NCBI GenBank assembly: GCA_034336665.1
Contig: CM067590.1
Span: forward strand, 4,872,459-4,936,458
Length of the DNA: 64,000 nt
DNA from: Luscinia megarhynchos
Lineage: Eukaryota > Chordata > Aves > Passeriformes > Turdidae
Direction of reading: 5' to 3'
Position numbers and translations under genes: made by a program
Shown here: in pieces, positions 36,001-41,735 of the stretch
Position numbering within the stretch: position 1 is the first letter of the stretch
How the letters are laid out: every line of letters begins with the position of its first letter
The notes under the pieces: model-generated
What the model was told of the DNA's origin: nothing
Seen by the model: only the letters and a program-made list of their open reading frames with translations
Databases searched by the model: none

Positions 36001-36669
36001 TGCTGTGGGAAGGCTGAGGGTGGCTGTGCCAAGGCCAGGTCCTGCCCTCCCTTCTCTCTGGCCAGTTGGAAATGGGGCCTGTTCCCTCCCATCTTCCCTG
36101 AGCCCTGCTGGGAGAAGCTCCCAGCTTTTCCATAGCTGATGGTGTCAGGAAGAAGCCCAGCACAAAAGGGTGGGTTTAGTGGAAAAAACACATTTAAAAT
36201 TGTGAATGTTCAGCCTGGAGAAAAAAAAGGCTTTGGGGACTCCTTAAAGCTCCTTGCAGGGCTCAAAGGGGTCCAGGAGAGCTGGGGACAAGGGCTGGAG
36301 GGGACAGGAGCCAGGGAATGGCTGCCACTGCCAGAGGGCAGGGCTGGGTGGGATATTGGGCAGGAATTGTTCCCTGGGAGGGTGGAAGGTGTCCCTGCCA
36401 TGGCAGGGCTGGCACTGGATGTGCTTGAACAAACCATAAAACACAAATCATTCTGTGATTGTGTGGAATTCCCTGGCTGGGGCTGAGGGTGCTGCCAGGT
36501 GTGGCTGTGGCTGCAGGGAGCTGCCTGAGCAGAGCCCCTGCAGCAGAGGGGTCACAGCCAGGCCGTGTTTGTGTCCCCAGTGGAAGGACACGACTCCAGT
36601 GAGGATGCCAGGGCCTGCATGGAGCTCATGGTGTGGAAGATCAAGGAGGATGCCAAAGTGAAGCGATGA
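1..36669 (+). CDS. REXO1: REXO1, RNA exonuclease 1 homolog (Elongin A-binding protein 1), spliced, 5' end cut by window
   Basis: Spliced CDS over exons 1(partial)-18, 6827-8574, 12631-12732, 14864-15065, 15695-15858, 17604-17741, 19104-19227, 20280-20393, 22552-22689, 24554-24667, 25843-25916, 30328-30438, 30752-30867, 31015-31153, 34723-34843 and 36581-36669. All junctions are GT-AG and keep frame, giving 1,163 residues counted from Arg at 6829. Human REXO1 is about 1,221 residues over 16 exons, so this is near full length. Order: conserved [10 protein letters not shown] start, a Glu/Lys-rich helical segment, a long Ser/Lys-rich disordered region, an Elongin A-binding region (about 745-820), a Cys-rich motif (about 911-972), then a C-terminal DEDDh exonuclease. 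Catalytic residues seen are D1006 and E1008 (ALDCEM), D1089 (GHSLESD), H1138 and D1143. The family acts in the nucleus as a 3'-5' exonuclease; this paralogue is known for binding Elongin A. I see no frameshift or premature stop. Recognised from memory of the human protein. Confidence 0.95.
1560..1867 (+). mobile_element. CR1 LINE 3' fragment
   Basis: It contains the recurring block GGGATATTGGGCAGGAATTG and CCCTGGATCCCTGGCAGTG, and ends in CCATTCCATGATTTCT. This is the same subfamily as the copies near 22040, 33150, 39400 and 50250. Confidence 0.85.
2890..3335 (-). mobile_element. CR1 LINE 3' fragment (reverse)
   Basis: The reverse complement shows the CR1 signatures AGGGGAGGTTTAGATTGG and GAAATTTCTTTCAC, followed by the GTGACTCCACCA-type region. 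It is a truncated 3' fragment. Confidence 0.8.
3541..3663 (+). mobile_element. CR1 LINE tail
   Basis: GCTGCATCCCTGGAAGGGTC leads into TTTAAGGTCCTTTCC and ends CATCCTGGGATTCT, the standard CR1 3' end. Confidence 0.75.
6827..8574 (+). CDS. REXO1: REXO1 exon 2 (large N-terminal exon)
   Basis: The acceptor is TTTCCAG ending at 6826 and the donor is GTAATG at 8575. The exon encodes 582 residues. It opens with the conserved [12 protein letters not shown], then [17 protein letters not shown], which looks like a helical or coiled-coil segment. Family blocks [10 protein letters not shown] and [15 protein letters not shown] follow. Residues of roughly 200-470 are a very Lys/Ser-rich low-complexity stretch, presumably disordered and nuclear. 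The end is conserved again: [13 protein letters not shown], then [13 protein letters not shown] and a Lys-Thr-Glu-Asp stretch. An upstream ATG at 6805 lies inside the intron's polypyrimidine tract and is not a start. The last third is CpG-rich. Confidence 0.96.
9458..11460 (-). mobile_element. Solo LTR of an avian endogenous retrovirus (ERVL-like) with expanded internal repeat
   Basis: The outer parts match a bird LTR type that I recognise from memory. The termini are TGTGGTTTGACA at 9458 and AACCACCACA at 11460, so both strands read TG...CA. On the minus strand, CCAAT boxes occur near 11366-11378, and an AATAAA signal lies at 9620-9625 close to the far end. Together these place the LTR antisense to REXO1. 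No gag, pol or env sequence accompanies it, so it is a solo LTR. I could not find a clear target-site duplication. A 1.27-kb minisatellite occupies its middle. The family name is uncertain. Confidence 0.6.
9829..11094. repeat. Minisatellite: GGATCTCTGCATCCCC-type units
   Basis: A short motif, GGATCTCTGCATCCCC, alternates with GGATCCCCAGGGGCTGTGGGT. The two form higher-order blocks of mostly 40 to 75 bases, repeated over about 1.27 kb with small indels. Long open frames on both strands are products of the repetition. The array lies inside the LTR at 9458-11460, where a related non-expanded motif is part of the element. Confidence 0.93.
11480..11715 (+). mobile_element. CR1 LINE 3' fragment
   Basis: It carries the block GTTCTTCCCCCCGAGGGTGC and ends in a TTCCAGGATTCT-like tail. 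The same block recurs at about 21040-21330 and 31500-31770. Truncated, no reverse-transcriptase frame. Confidence 0.75.
12631..12732 (+). CDS. REXO1: REXO1 exon 3
   Basis: The acceptor is TGTTTTCCAG and the donor is GTAAGT. The exon is 34 codons in phase 0. It includes [19 protein letters not shown], which closely matches the human block [15 protein letters not shown]. The first ten residues are acidic and lysine-rich. Confidence 0.95.
12733..14863 (+). other. REXO1: REXO1 intron 3
   Basis: This 2.1-kb intron contains A/T runs and ordinary unique sequence. I see no recognisable repeat of any length and no additional exon. Confidence 0.6.
14864..15065 (+). CDS. REXO1: REXO1 exon 4
   Basis: The acceptor is TGTCTGTGCAG and the donor is GTAAGC. 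The exon encodes [19 protein letters not shown] and then [16 protein letters not shown]. Both blocks are conserved with human REXO1. It ends in phase 1; the shared serine codon is completed by exon 5. Confidence 0.95.
15066..15694 (+). other. REXO1: REXO1 intron 4
   Basis: A 629-base intron of unique sequence with T/C-rich stretches. Nothing else was recognised. Confidence 0.7.
15695..15858 (+). CDS. REXO1: REXO1 exon 5
   Basis: The acceptor is TTCCCTGCAG and the donor is GTAAGA. It ends with [19 protein letters not shown] followed by VPSLQ, nearly identical to the human block. A serine/proline-rich stretch precedes it. Ends in phase 0. Confidence 0.95.
15859..17603 (+). other. REXO1: REXO1 intron 5
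   Basis: This 1.7-kb intron has a short plus-strand CR1 tail at about 16355-16426, ending in CCATTCCATGATTCT. The rest is AT-rich unique sequence in which I see no exon. Confidence 0.65.
16355..16426 (+). mobile_element. CR1 LINE tail
   Basis: TTTTTAAAGCCCCTTCCCACC followed by CCATTCCATGATTCT is a CR1 terminal remnant. Confidence 0.7.
17604..17741 (+). CDS. REXO1: REXO1 exon 6
   Basis: The acceptor is TCACCTCCAG and the donor is GTCTGT. It encodes [20 protein letters not shown] and then [12 protein letters not shown]. This is the start of the conserved central region assigned in the family to Elongin A binding. 46 codons, phase 0 at both ends. Confidence 0.95.
17860..17922 (+). mobile_element. 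CR1 LINE tail
   Basis: GATGATCTTTAAGGTCCCTT followed by CCAAGCCAAACCCTGATTCC is a recognisable CR1 3' end. Confidence 0.75.
18916..18990 (+). mobile_element. CR1 LINE fragment
   Basis: CCCCATCCCTGGAAGTGTTC followed by GCTTGGATGGGGCTTG is the conserved CR1 block just upstream of the tail. Confidence 0.65.
19104..19227 (+). CDS. REXO1: REXO1 exon 7
   Basis: The acceptor is CTGTTCCCAG and the donor is GTAGGT. It encodes [20 protein letters not shown] and [10 protein letters not shown], very close to human REXO1 ([20 protein letters not shown]). Ends in phase 1. Confidence 0.96.
19228..20279 (+). other. REXO1: REXO1 intron 7, with a possible conserved non-coding element
   Basis: A 1.05-kb intron. 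The part from about 19470 to 19820 is unusually AT-rich and complex for this locus. It carries homeodomain-like TAATGATTAG and TTAAACAATCAATT motifs and no repeat signature. It may be a regulatory element; this is an inference from composition only. Confidence 0.35.
20280..20393 (+). CDS. REXO1: REXO1 exon 8
   Basis: The acceptor is CTCCTTGCAG and the donor is GTCAGA. It encodes [20 protein letters not shown] and the start of the Asp-Leu-Thr-Gly block, matching human RRVVSHEVVLGGRLAAKTSF. Enters and leaves in phase 1. Confidence 0.95.
20530..20705 (+). mobile_element. CR1 LINE fragment
   Basis: GGAGAGTGTCCAAAGGAGG and GAGACTGAGGGGAGACTCCT belong to the CR1 region encoding the end of ORF2 and early 3' UTR. 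Confidence 0.7.
21040..21330 (+). mobile_element. CR1 LINE 3' fragment
   Basis: This is a second copy of the GTTCTTCCCCCCGAGGGTGC subfamily, ending CAGGACATTCAGGATTTTATG. It is collinear with copies at 11480 and 31500. Confidence 0.75.
22040..22315 (+). mobile_element. CR1 LINE 3' fragment
   Basis: GGGATATTGGGCAGGAATTG through the CATGGCAGGGGTGGGG block, degenerating at the tail. Same subfamily as 33150 and 50041. Confidence 0.8.
22533..22551 (+). promoter_or_regulatory. REXO1: (TG)8 tract acting as 3' splice site of REXO1 exon 9
   Basis: Eight TG dinucleotides (22533-22548) run straight into CAG at 22549-22551 in place of a normal polypyrimidine tract. UG repeats at this place are known in CFTR exon 9, where TDP-43 binding promotes skipping. 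Skipping here would remove 46 codons in frame. The tract is seen; the regulatory role is inferred. Confidence 0.5.
22552..22689 (+). CDS. REXO1: REXO1 exon 9
   Basis: The donor is GTAAGC. It encodes [20 protein letters not shown] and [20 protein letters not shown], nearly the same as human. The exon is 138 bases, phase 1 at both ends, so it is a frame-neutral cassette. Confidence 0.95.
22925..23188 (+). mobile_element. CR1 LINE 3' end
   Basis: GGCCTCAAGTCACACCAGGG, AGGTTTAGATTGGATATAAA and the tail CAATTCCATGATTCTGTG give a classic avian CR1 end. Confidence 0.9.
23440..23560 (-). mobile_element. CR1 LINE tail (reverse)
   Basis: The plus strand reads AATCACAAAACAGTTTGAAT then GGAAGAGACTTTAAAGCCCA, which is a CR1 3' terminus in reverse. 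Confidence 0.8.
24554..24667 (+). CDS. REXO1: REXO1 exon 10 (Cys-rich motif)
   Basis: The acceptor is CTGTCCCCCAG and the donor is GTGAGC. It encodes [20 protein letters not shown], then Glu-Glu-Cys and His-His-Trp-Gly-Arg. The spacing of cysteines and histidines suggests a zinc-binding knuckle, as in human REXO1. Phase 1 in and out. Confidence 0.95.
24668..25842 (+). other. REXO1: REXO1 intron 10
   Basis: A 1.17-kb intron. More than half is a solo LTR (24793-25401); the remainder is unique sequence. Confidence 0.75.
24793..25401 (-). mobile_element. Solo LTR of an avian ERV (ERVK-like), copy 1
   Basis: A 609-base element reading TGTGGGAGCTC...GGGCTGTGACA on the minus strand. It is flanked by a perfect 6-base duplication, GGAGGT. 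On the minus strand TATAAAAG lies at 24995-24988, upstream of the expected poly(A) signal at 24907-24902. Here that signal is AACAAA, so it looks decayed. A 6-base duplication is usual for ERVK-type integration. No internal viral genes. It is antisense to REXO1, with a second copy at 34032. Confidence 0.8.
25843..25916 (+). CDS. REXO1: REXO1 exon 11
   Basis: The acceptor is TGCTCTTTCAG and the donor is GTAAGT. It encodes [20 protein letters not shown] and then QVAK, matching the human [21 protein letters not shown] block. Three further cysteines extend the putative zinc-binding motif. Confidence 0.95.
26845..26945 (-). mobile_element. CR1 LINE fragment (reverse)
   Basis: CAACAATTCCTTCCCAATAT and GGCAGTGGGAAGCCATTCCC are the reverse complement of the GGGATATTGGGCAGGAATTG CR1 block. 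Confidence 0.7.
27215..28310. repeat. Minisatellite: GGCAGGAGGT / GAGCCAGGCA units
   Basis: About 1.1 kb built of the decamer GGCAGGAGGT and variants (GGTGACAAGA, GGTGGCGGGA). It is punctuated at intervals of mostly 40 to 75 bases by GGGAGCCAGGCAGAGGCAGG. The plus strand is almost all purine plus C. Open frames on both strands (up to 512 codons on the minus strand) are repetition artefacts. Confidence 0.93.
28890..29440 (+). mobile_element. CR1 LINE, 3' part including end of ORF2
   Basis: It begins in the region encoding the end of reverse transcriptase (GGGCCCCTCAGGACAAGAAG). It then passes GGAGAAAAGGAGGCTCAGGG and GAAAATTTCTTCACAACC, and ends CAGTGATTCCATGG. It is disrupted and non-coding. 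Confidence 0.88.
30328..30438 (+). CDS. REXO1: REXO1 exon 12 (Exo I motif)
   Basis: The acceptor is TTTCCTGCCAG and the donor is GTGGGT. It encodes [20 protein letters not shown] and ends in [11 protein letters not shown]. The Asp and Glu of ALDCEM (D1006, E1008 in this model) are the first two metal ligands of the DEDDh exonuclease. Confidence 0.97.
30439..30751 (+). other. REXO1: REXO1 intron 12
   Basis: A 313-base intron, GC-rich, with no repeat seen. Confidence 0.8.
30752..30867 (+). CDS. REXO1: REXO1 exon 13
   Basis: The acceptor is GTTCTTTGCAG and the donor is GTAAGG. It encodes [20 protein letters not shown] and [19 protein letters not shown], the conserved beta-strand core of the exonuclease. 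Ends in phase 2. Confidence 0.96.
31015..31153 (+). CDS. REXO1: REXO1 exon 14 (Exo II motif)
   Basis: The acceptor is GCTCTGCAG and the donor is GTAACT. It encodes [20 protein letters not shown] and [19 protein letters not shown]. The Asp of GHSLESD (D1089) is the third acidic ligand. Confidence 0.97.
31255..31975 (+). mobile_element. CR1 LINE fragment(s)
   Basis: It runs from an ORF2-end block (GAGACTGAGGGGAGACTCATC) through GTTCTTCCCCCCGAGGGTGC to a first tail near 31750. A second tail, CCATTCCATGATTCTATG, ends near 31975. It may be two nested or adjacent copies. Confidence 0.8.
33150..33500 (+). mobile_element. CR1 LINE 3' fragment
   Basis: GGAGCCCCTCTGCTCTGGGG through GGGATATTGGGCAGGAATTG to GGTGTCCCCATGGCAGGGG. 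The normal terminal tail is degraded. Confidence 0.85.
34032..34639 (-). mobile_element. Solo LTR of an avian ERV (ERVK-like), copy 2
   Basis: 608 bases, collinear over the whole length with the LTR at 24793-25401 and clearly the same family. On the minus strand TATAAAAG is at 34235-34228 and an intact AATAAA at 34147-34142, which sets the orientation. Flanks share only an imperfect 4-5 bases (TGGCT/GGGCT). It ends 83 bases before REXO1 exon 15. Confidence 0.8.
34723..34843 (+). CDS. REXO1: REXO1 exon 15
   Basis: The acceptor is GCTCTCTGCAG and the donor is GTGAGA. It encodes [20 protein letters not shown], then [19 protein letters not shown], matching human [20 protein letters not shown]. 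The donor lies about 12 bases from a 1-kb pyrimidine minisatellite. Confidence 0.96.
34858..35850. repeat. Minisatellite: CCTCTGTGCTTCCCTCTGC-type, pyrimidine-rich
   Basis: About 1 kb of short units (TGTGCTTCCCTCTGCACCC, TGCTCTGCCCTCTG, TGCCTCCCTGGGCACC). Spacing is irregular and the plus strand is strongly C/T-rich. It nearly fills REXO1 intron 15 from just behind the donor. Open frames on both strands are repeat artefacts. Confidence 0.93.
36203..36455 (+). mobile_element. CR1 LINE 3' fragment
   Basis: CAGCCTGGAGAAAAAAAAGG through GGGATATTGGGCAGGAATTG to a degraded tail near CATTCTGTGATTGTG. It has an internal deletion relative to the other copies. Confidence 0.8.
36581..36669 (+). CDS. 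REXO1: REXO1 exon 16 (Exo III motif, stop)
   Basis: The acceptor is GTGTCCCCAG. It encodes [20 protein letters not shown], then a basic tail ending Val-Lys-Arg, and stops at TGA 36667-36669. H1138 and D1143 in HDSSED complete the DEDDh active site. The C-terminus aligns with the human end (REDAKTKR). Confidence 0.97.
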
Positions 36670-36718
36670 GCTGCTCCTGGTGTCTCTGCTGTTCTGCACC
36701 TCGGGAAGAAGCAGTGCA

Positions 36719-36724
36719 ATAAAT
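36719..36724 (+). terminator. REXO1: Proximal poly(A) signal AATAAA of REXO1
   Basis: AATAAA lies 50 bases downstream of the stop codon, followed by a GT-containing stretch. It would give a very short 3' UTR. Confidence 0.55.
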
Positions 36725-38789
36725 GCCCACAGCCACTCTGCCCCCTGTGCCAGCAGCATGTTCCTGCTCCCCAGCCCTCCCAGCAGGGCTCCTGGGCTCA
36801 CACCTGCAGTCCCCTGGGCAGGTGGTGGCTTCAGATCCTCAGACTCCACCTGAGGCACTCTCTGGGGTCCCAGCCCTGCCTTGTGGGCCTGGCAAGGAGC
36901 TTTTGAGTAGCACAGCCAGGACTTCTTGGTTCCTAGTAGAGGTAGGTTGGAGATGTGCAGAAGGATCTTTCTGGTTCAGTTCAAGGTAGATGGTTAATTT
37001 TTTGGTTTTTTCCCCAAATGTAACTTAAATTGCCTCTGTACTCCAAAGCAGTTTTTGGAGAGGGGGGAGATGGAGGAAGGTGGGGCAGGAAGCTGTGAGT
37101 GGGTTGTGTAGCTGGTGTGGGAAGCAGGAGCTGAGGATCAAGCACCTGGGAGGAGGTGCTGGTGCAGTGAAGGGAGTGGCTGTGAGCAGCTGGAGGGACA
37201 GCAGTGAGCTGGGACTGGGAATTGCCACCTGCTGTGCCCCAGGTGAACTTGCTGGGGGCTGGCTGGCACCTGATTCTGCAAAGGGGGAACCACGAGTGTC
37301 ACACCTTGCCCAGACCTCAGGGAGCCACGTGGCAGGACAGGGACAAACAGCCCCCAGAGGCCAGGGAGAGGCTGCACCCCATCACTGCAGGGTGGGACAA
37401 GTGTCCTCCCCTGGCCCTCAGCTCCCAGCAGGGCCCCAGCTTGTGTTCAGGGAACGAGGTTTTTGGGGTTTGCAGGCAAGGTTGCACCTGAGGGTGGCCT
37501 CAGCAGTGTGCAGGACTCCCCACCAGCCTGTCCCTGATGCAGGGACTTGCTGCAGGCAGAAGCAATAGGGAAAAATCCTTCATTTCAACTTGTTTACATG
37601 TTGGGGGTTGTGTAGAGAGTGAAGGTCCAGCTGTGTCTGGCACCTGGGCAAAGCAGCTGCTGGGTGTGGCTGTCCCTGGGGTGATGGACAGAGCCCAGGC
37701 AGGCTGGGTGGCACTGGTGGGTCCCTCTGGCCAGACCCTGCTGCTTCTGGGGGCAGCAGTCCCCATGGATGGGGTCTCAGCTGGGTCAGGGAGCCCTTCC
37801 CCCCTCCCCAGGGCAGTGACCCCTCTCTCCTGGCAGCACTGGAACTGTGTCCCTGGTGTTTGCTGTGCCCCTGTGTCAGGCTGGGGTTGGTTCCTGTCAC
37901 AGCCAGGTCCTTTGTAGCCCTGCTGGGCTCAGGGTTTGGGGACAGCTCTGTGTCCCCTGCGTGTCCTGCTCAGCTGTGCTCAGGGATGTCCTGGCCTGCT
38001 GAGCTCTCCCCATCCCACTGCTGCCCTTGGGGCAGGGAGGTGCCTTCTCCCTCAGGAGAAGTGGGGCTGTGAAGACTCCTGTCACTGCTGAGCCCACCTG
38101 AGTTTCCTCTGGCAGCCTGTTCCTTACCCCGGGTTTTGGGGATGCAGCTCCCTGCTGCTCCCCCAGTGCCCCACACCAGCTCTGCTCCTTCCTGCCGTGG
38201 GACACCCTGTGCCGTGTCCCACTGCCTGCAGGGACCAGTGCTGCTCCTGCCCGGGCTGGGGGGGAGACAGAGCTCAGAGCCTCCCAGCTGGGGAGGGAAG
38301 GTTTGTTCTGCTTCTGCCTCTTTCCCATGTTTATCCCCCCATTTATCTTCACCCCTGGCTGCAGCAGTGGAATGTCCCTGGAGCAGGTCAGGTCTCAGAT
38401 CTGGCTCCTGCCTCTCACCTGTTCCTCAGCAGGCAGCCCCTGCTTCCCACCCTCCCAGAGCAGCTCCTTCCCTGGAAAAGCCAGGCCATCCTGCCGTGGC
38501 CGTGCTGTGCTGGTGTCCTGCGTGTGGAGCTCAGTCCTGGCACTGGGGCAGGCAGGAATCCTGCCAGGGGCCTCCATCCTCTCCCCTCCTTTCCCGCAGG
38601 GCCCAGCCTCAGCTGAGGCTTTTGGGGTGGGGGTGTGGGGGGTGCCTGTGCCGGGGGGTGTCCCTGGGAGGGTGGAACCGTGTCCAGCCACGCCCTGGGT
38701 GTGGTCAGAGCCAGTCCTGCCCCAGGCACCCGGGCTTTGGTTGGGTTGTACAGAACGATTGTAGCCTGTAACTTTTTGTAATTGTTTTT

Positions 38790-38795
38790 AATAAA
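38790..38795 (+). terminator. REXO1: Distal poly(A) signal AATAAA, probably REXO1
   Basis: TTTTTAATAAAAGAGTGTTG sits in an AT-rich context followed by a GTG-rich element (CTGAGTGTGGG) within 35 bases. This is the strongest terminator-like site after REXO1. Confidence 0.6.
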
Positions 38796-38889
38796 AGAGT
38801 GTTGACTAGATGCACATTCCTGAGTGTGGGACTGTGAATGGGTTGTGGGGTTGTGGAGGGGAGGTGCTGGAGCCATCCTGGGGCTGGTC

Positions 38890-39690
38890 AGGGCGGGTCA
38901 GGCCAGGAGATCCTTCCCCAAGGTGGGTTCAACACGTCCAAGGTCCTGCACGTGGGTCTGTGGAATCCCAGCCCTGAGCACAGCCTGGGAGATGAACCCA
39001 TGGGGAGAAGGGTTTGGGGTGCTGGTGGGGAGAGGCTCAAGCTGCCCCGGCCATGGGCACTGACCAGAAACCCCCCTGTGCTGGGCTGAGCCCCAGCCTG
39101 GGCAGCAGGGGAGGGGGGATTCTGCCCCTCTGCTGCTCAGGTGAGCCCCCACCTGCAGAGCTGCCCCAGCCCTGGAGCAGCAGCAGGAGGACGTGGAGCT
39201 GCTGCAGCCAGTGCAGAGGAGCCAGAGATGCTGCAGGGCTGGAGCCCCTCTGCTCTGGGGACAGCCTGGCAGAGCTGGGGCTGCTCACCTGGAGAAGAGA
39301 AGCTGCAGGGAGAGCTCAGAGCCCCTGGCAGGGCCTGAAGGGGCTCCAGGAGAGCTGGAGAGGGGCTGGGGACAAGGGCTGGAGGGACAGGAGCCAGGGA
39401 ATGGCTGCCACTGCCAGAGGGCAGGGCTGGGTGGGATATTGGGCAGGAATTGTTCCCTGGCAGGGTGGGCAGCCCTGGCACAGGGTGCCCAGAGCAGCTG
39501 TGGCTGCCCCTGGATCCCTGGCAGTGCCCAGGCCAGGCTGGACACTGGGACAGTGGGAGGTGTCCCCATGGCAGGGGTGGGATGGGATGGGATGGGATTT
39601 GGGATGGGATGGGATGGGATACACGGACGGGATGGGATACAGGGATGGGCTTTAAGGTCCCTCCCAACCCAAACCGTTCCATGATTCTGT
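38890..39690 (+). mobile_element. CR1 LINE, longest copy in the window
   Basis: It starts in ORF2 coding sequence (AGGTCCTGCACGTGGGTCTG). It passes the ATTCTGCCCCTCTGCTGCTC and GGAGCAGCAGCAGGAGGACG blocks and ends CCATTCCATGATTCTGTG. This is about 0.8 kb of the reverse-transcriptase C-terminus plus 3' UTR, with frame disruptions, so it is dead. A GGGATGGGAT run near 39583-39645 is a small local expansion inside the tail. Confidence 0.9.
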
Positions 39691-39729
39691 GCCAGCAGTG
39701 GGGACAAGGCTCTGTTCTGCTGCTGGGGG

Positions 39730-40260
39730 CTGCGGGTGGTCCCCTCAGGTGTGTCCCCCCGACATCACCGCTCTGGCTCGGAGCGGCGCCGCCGCCTCCC
39801 GGGCACGGGCTGAGGGGTGAGCGGCGTCCCAGCCCCGCGGGGTCTCAGCCCGTCCCCCCTCTGCCCTTTCGGGTGCTGCCCCATCCAAACCATTCCGCGA
39901 TTCCTCGTCCCGCAGTCTGCACCGCTGTCGGTTCCTCCGCAGCCTCCCCCAGCACCGCCCCCGCCCCTCCAGGACCCTCCGCCCGCCGAGCGAAAGGGAT
40001 GAAACCGGTCCCACTCCTTTTGGAACCCCGACCCCAACGCCCTGCACTGAACGAGGAGCGGGGGCCGTGGCCGGACCCTCGCTCCGTGCAACCCCCCCGA
40101 CCCCGCGGGGTGCCCGGGCTCATCCCGGCTGCTCCCGCTGCTCCCGGGGCCGGGAGGGGGCTCAGCATCCCCCGGAGCCCCTATCCATCTCCCAGATGCG
40201 GCAGGAATTCAAGTGCCGAGCCAAGGAGCTGATTCAGCACGGAGGAAGAGGTGAAGGTAA
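39730..40260. promoter_or_regulatory. CpG-rich segment (possible CpG island)
   Basis: Many CpGs (GGAGCGGCGCCGCCGCC, CCGCGGGGTC, CGCCCGCCGAGCGAAAGG) contrast with the CpG-poor flanks. There is a CR1-tail-like piece near 39885-39905. It ends by an ATG at 40196 and AATAAA near 40270. It could be a promoter of an unannotated or ATP8B3 transcript; only composition supports this. Confidence 0.4.
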
Positions 40261-40669
40261 AAAGTTCAAATAAAAAAATAATGGGCCATTAGATGACCTC
40301 ACTGGCAATGTGTTTTATTTAACGCGCGGCTGATGGCTCGGCGATGGCAGCGCTGCTCCGGAGGCTGTAAAGTCACGCCTGGCTCGTGTTCTCAGCCAGC
40401 CCCGCCGGCCTTTGTGGCACTGGCTGCTCCGGCAGGGACCCCAGTGCCACCCCATCCCTCTTCTCCTGCCGCGTCCCCCCCTGCGGGTCACCTGAGGTGG
40501 CAGCAGGGAACCCCTGCAGTGACAAAAGCGTTTTTGGAGCCTGCAGGGTGACAGGGACCCGCTGAGTCTCCTCCACCTCAAAGGGTGGAGGCAGGTGGGA
40601 TTTTAGGATTTGAAGAGCCCTGGTCCCAAGGGAGCAGCACTCACGGGAGTGTGGAGGGACAGGAGGACA

Positions 40670-40792
40670 CAAAGCCAGCTTGGACAGGGCTTGGGCAGCC
40701 TGGGACAGCGGAAGGTGTCCCTGCCATGGCAGGGGTGGAGCTCGATGGGCTTTAAGGTCCTTCCCAACCCAAACCACTCTGCGATTTGATGA
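40670..40792 (+). mobile_element. CR1 LINE tail
   Basis: AAGGTGTCCCTGCCATGGCA, then GATGGGCTTTAAGGTCCTTC and CCAAACCACTCTGCGATTTG. This is the CR1 3' end. Confidence 0.8.
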
Positions 40793-41084
40793 CACCAAAC
40801 ATGTTCAGGATCTGCCTCAGAGCTCTGTCCCTCCTATTTTTCTCTGGAAGATCTTGTCTCCCAGAGCTGGGGCATCACCAGCCGAAGGGATTTTCTTGCT
40901 CTCTAAACCTTTGGGTGGCTTTTGCCTCTGACTCTGAGCGTGGCTCCAGGGCTTGGCATTGTCCCCACCTTGGTGTTCGGATGCTGCAGCTGAAGTGGGG
41001 GCTCGGAACGGGGCACCTGGAGATGCTCGGCCCTCGAGGAGAGGGAAAAACCTGAAAACCTGGCTCGGGGGTGAACTGAACTCT
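40793..41084. other. Intergenic unique sequence
   Basis: About 290 bases between a CR1 tail and a minisatellite. Nothing recognised. Confidence 0.5.
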
Positions 41085-41735
41085 TCCCTGTGAGCGCAGG
41101 GGTGCCAGGGGGCAGCTCCAGGGGAGGGGGCGCACAGGGACAGCCCTGGTGACAGGGGAGGGGACACACAGGGACAGCCCCCGGTGACAGGGGAGAGGAC
41201 ACACAGGGACAGCCCCGGTGCTTTGGAGGGGACACACAGGGACAGCCACCACGGTGACAGGACAGGGAACACGCCAGGACAGCCCCCGGTGACAGGGGGA
41301 GGGACACACAGGGACAGCCCCCGGTGCTTTGGAGGGGACACACAGGGACAGCCACCACGGTGACAGGACAGGGGACACACAGGGACAGTCCCCCGGTGAC
41401 AGGGGAGGGGACACACCAGGACAGTCCCCCTGTGCCAGGGCAGGGGACACACAGGGACAGTCCCCCCGGTGACAAGGGAGGGGACACACAGGGACAGTCC
41501 CCCCGGTGACAGGGGAGGGGACACACCAGGACAGTCCCCCTGTGCCAGGGGAGGGGACACACCACGACAGTCCCTCTGTGCCAGAGCAGGGGACACACAG
41601 GGACAGCCCCGCTGCTTTGGGAGGGGACACACAGGGACAGTCCCCCTGTGACAGGGGAGGGGACACACAGGGACAGCCCCCCCGGTGACAGGGGAGGGGA
41701 CACACAGGGACAGCCACCGCGGCGCCCCAGGGACA
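41085..41735. repeat. Minisatellite: GACAGGGGAGGGGACACACAG units
   Basis: A unit of about 35-37 bases (GGTGACAGGGGAGGGGACAC + ACAGGGACAGCCCCC) is repeated about 17 times over 650 bases. Variants are GTGCTTTGGAGG and TGTGCCAGGGCAGG. G-rich on the plus strand. Confidence 0.92.

Larger units (their letters stand above)
34844..36580 (+). other. REXO1: REXO1 intron 15
   Basis: A 1.74-kb final intron. It holds the pyrimidine minisatellite (34858-35850), about 350 bases of unique sequence, and a CR1 fragment at about 36203-36455. Confidence 0.8.
36670..38815 (+). other. REXO1: REXO1 probable 3' UTR region
   Basis: No long convincing frame follows the stop. One poly(A) signal lies 50 bases after it and a second about 2.1 kb downstream, in an AT-rich end typical of a gene terminus. 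Between them is unique, mostly GC-rich sequence free of CR1. I infer a short and a long 3' UTR form; only the signals are seen. Confidence 0.55.

Noticed and set aside
34738..36139. Plus-strand frames of 383 and 431 codons following REXO1 exon 15
   Set aside because: Read-through of the donor at 34844 into the pyrimidine minisatellite; family alignment and the next exon show the splice.
39583..39645. GGGATGGGAT run as a separate minisatellite
   Set aside because: It is a small local expansion within a CR1 tail and is described there.
39014..39707. Frames of 100 to 213 codons near 39.0-39.7 kb and similar ones at 1.3-1.9, 33.1-33.6, 50.0-50.5 and 57.3-57.9 kb
   Set aside because: They recur in every CR1 copy in all orientations and carry no reverse-transcriptase motif; they are CR1 3' UTR readings.
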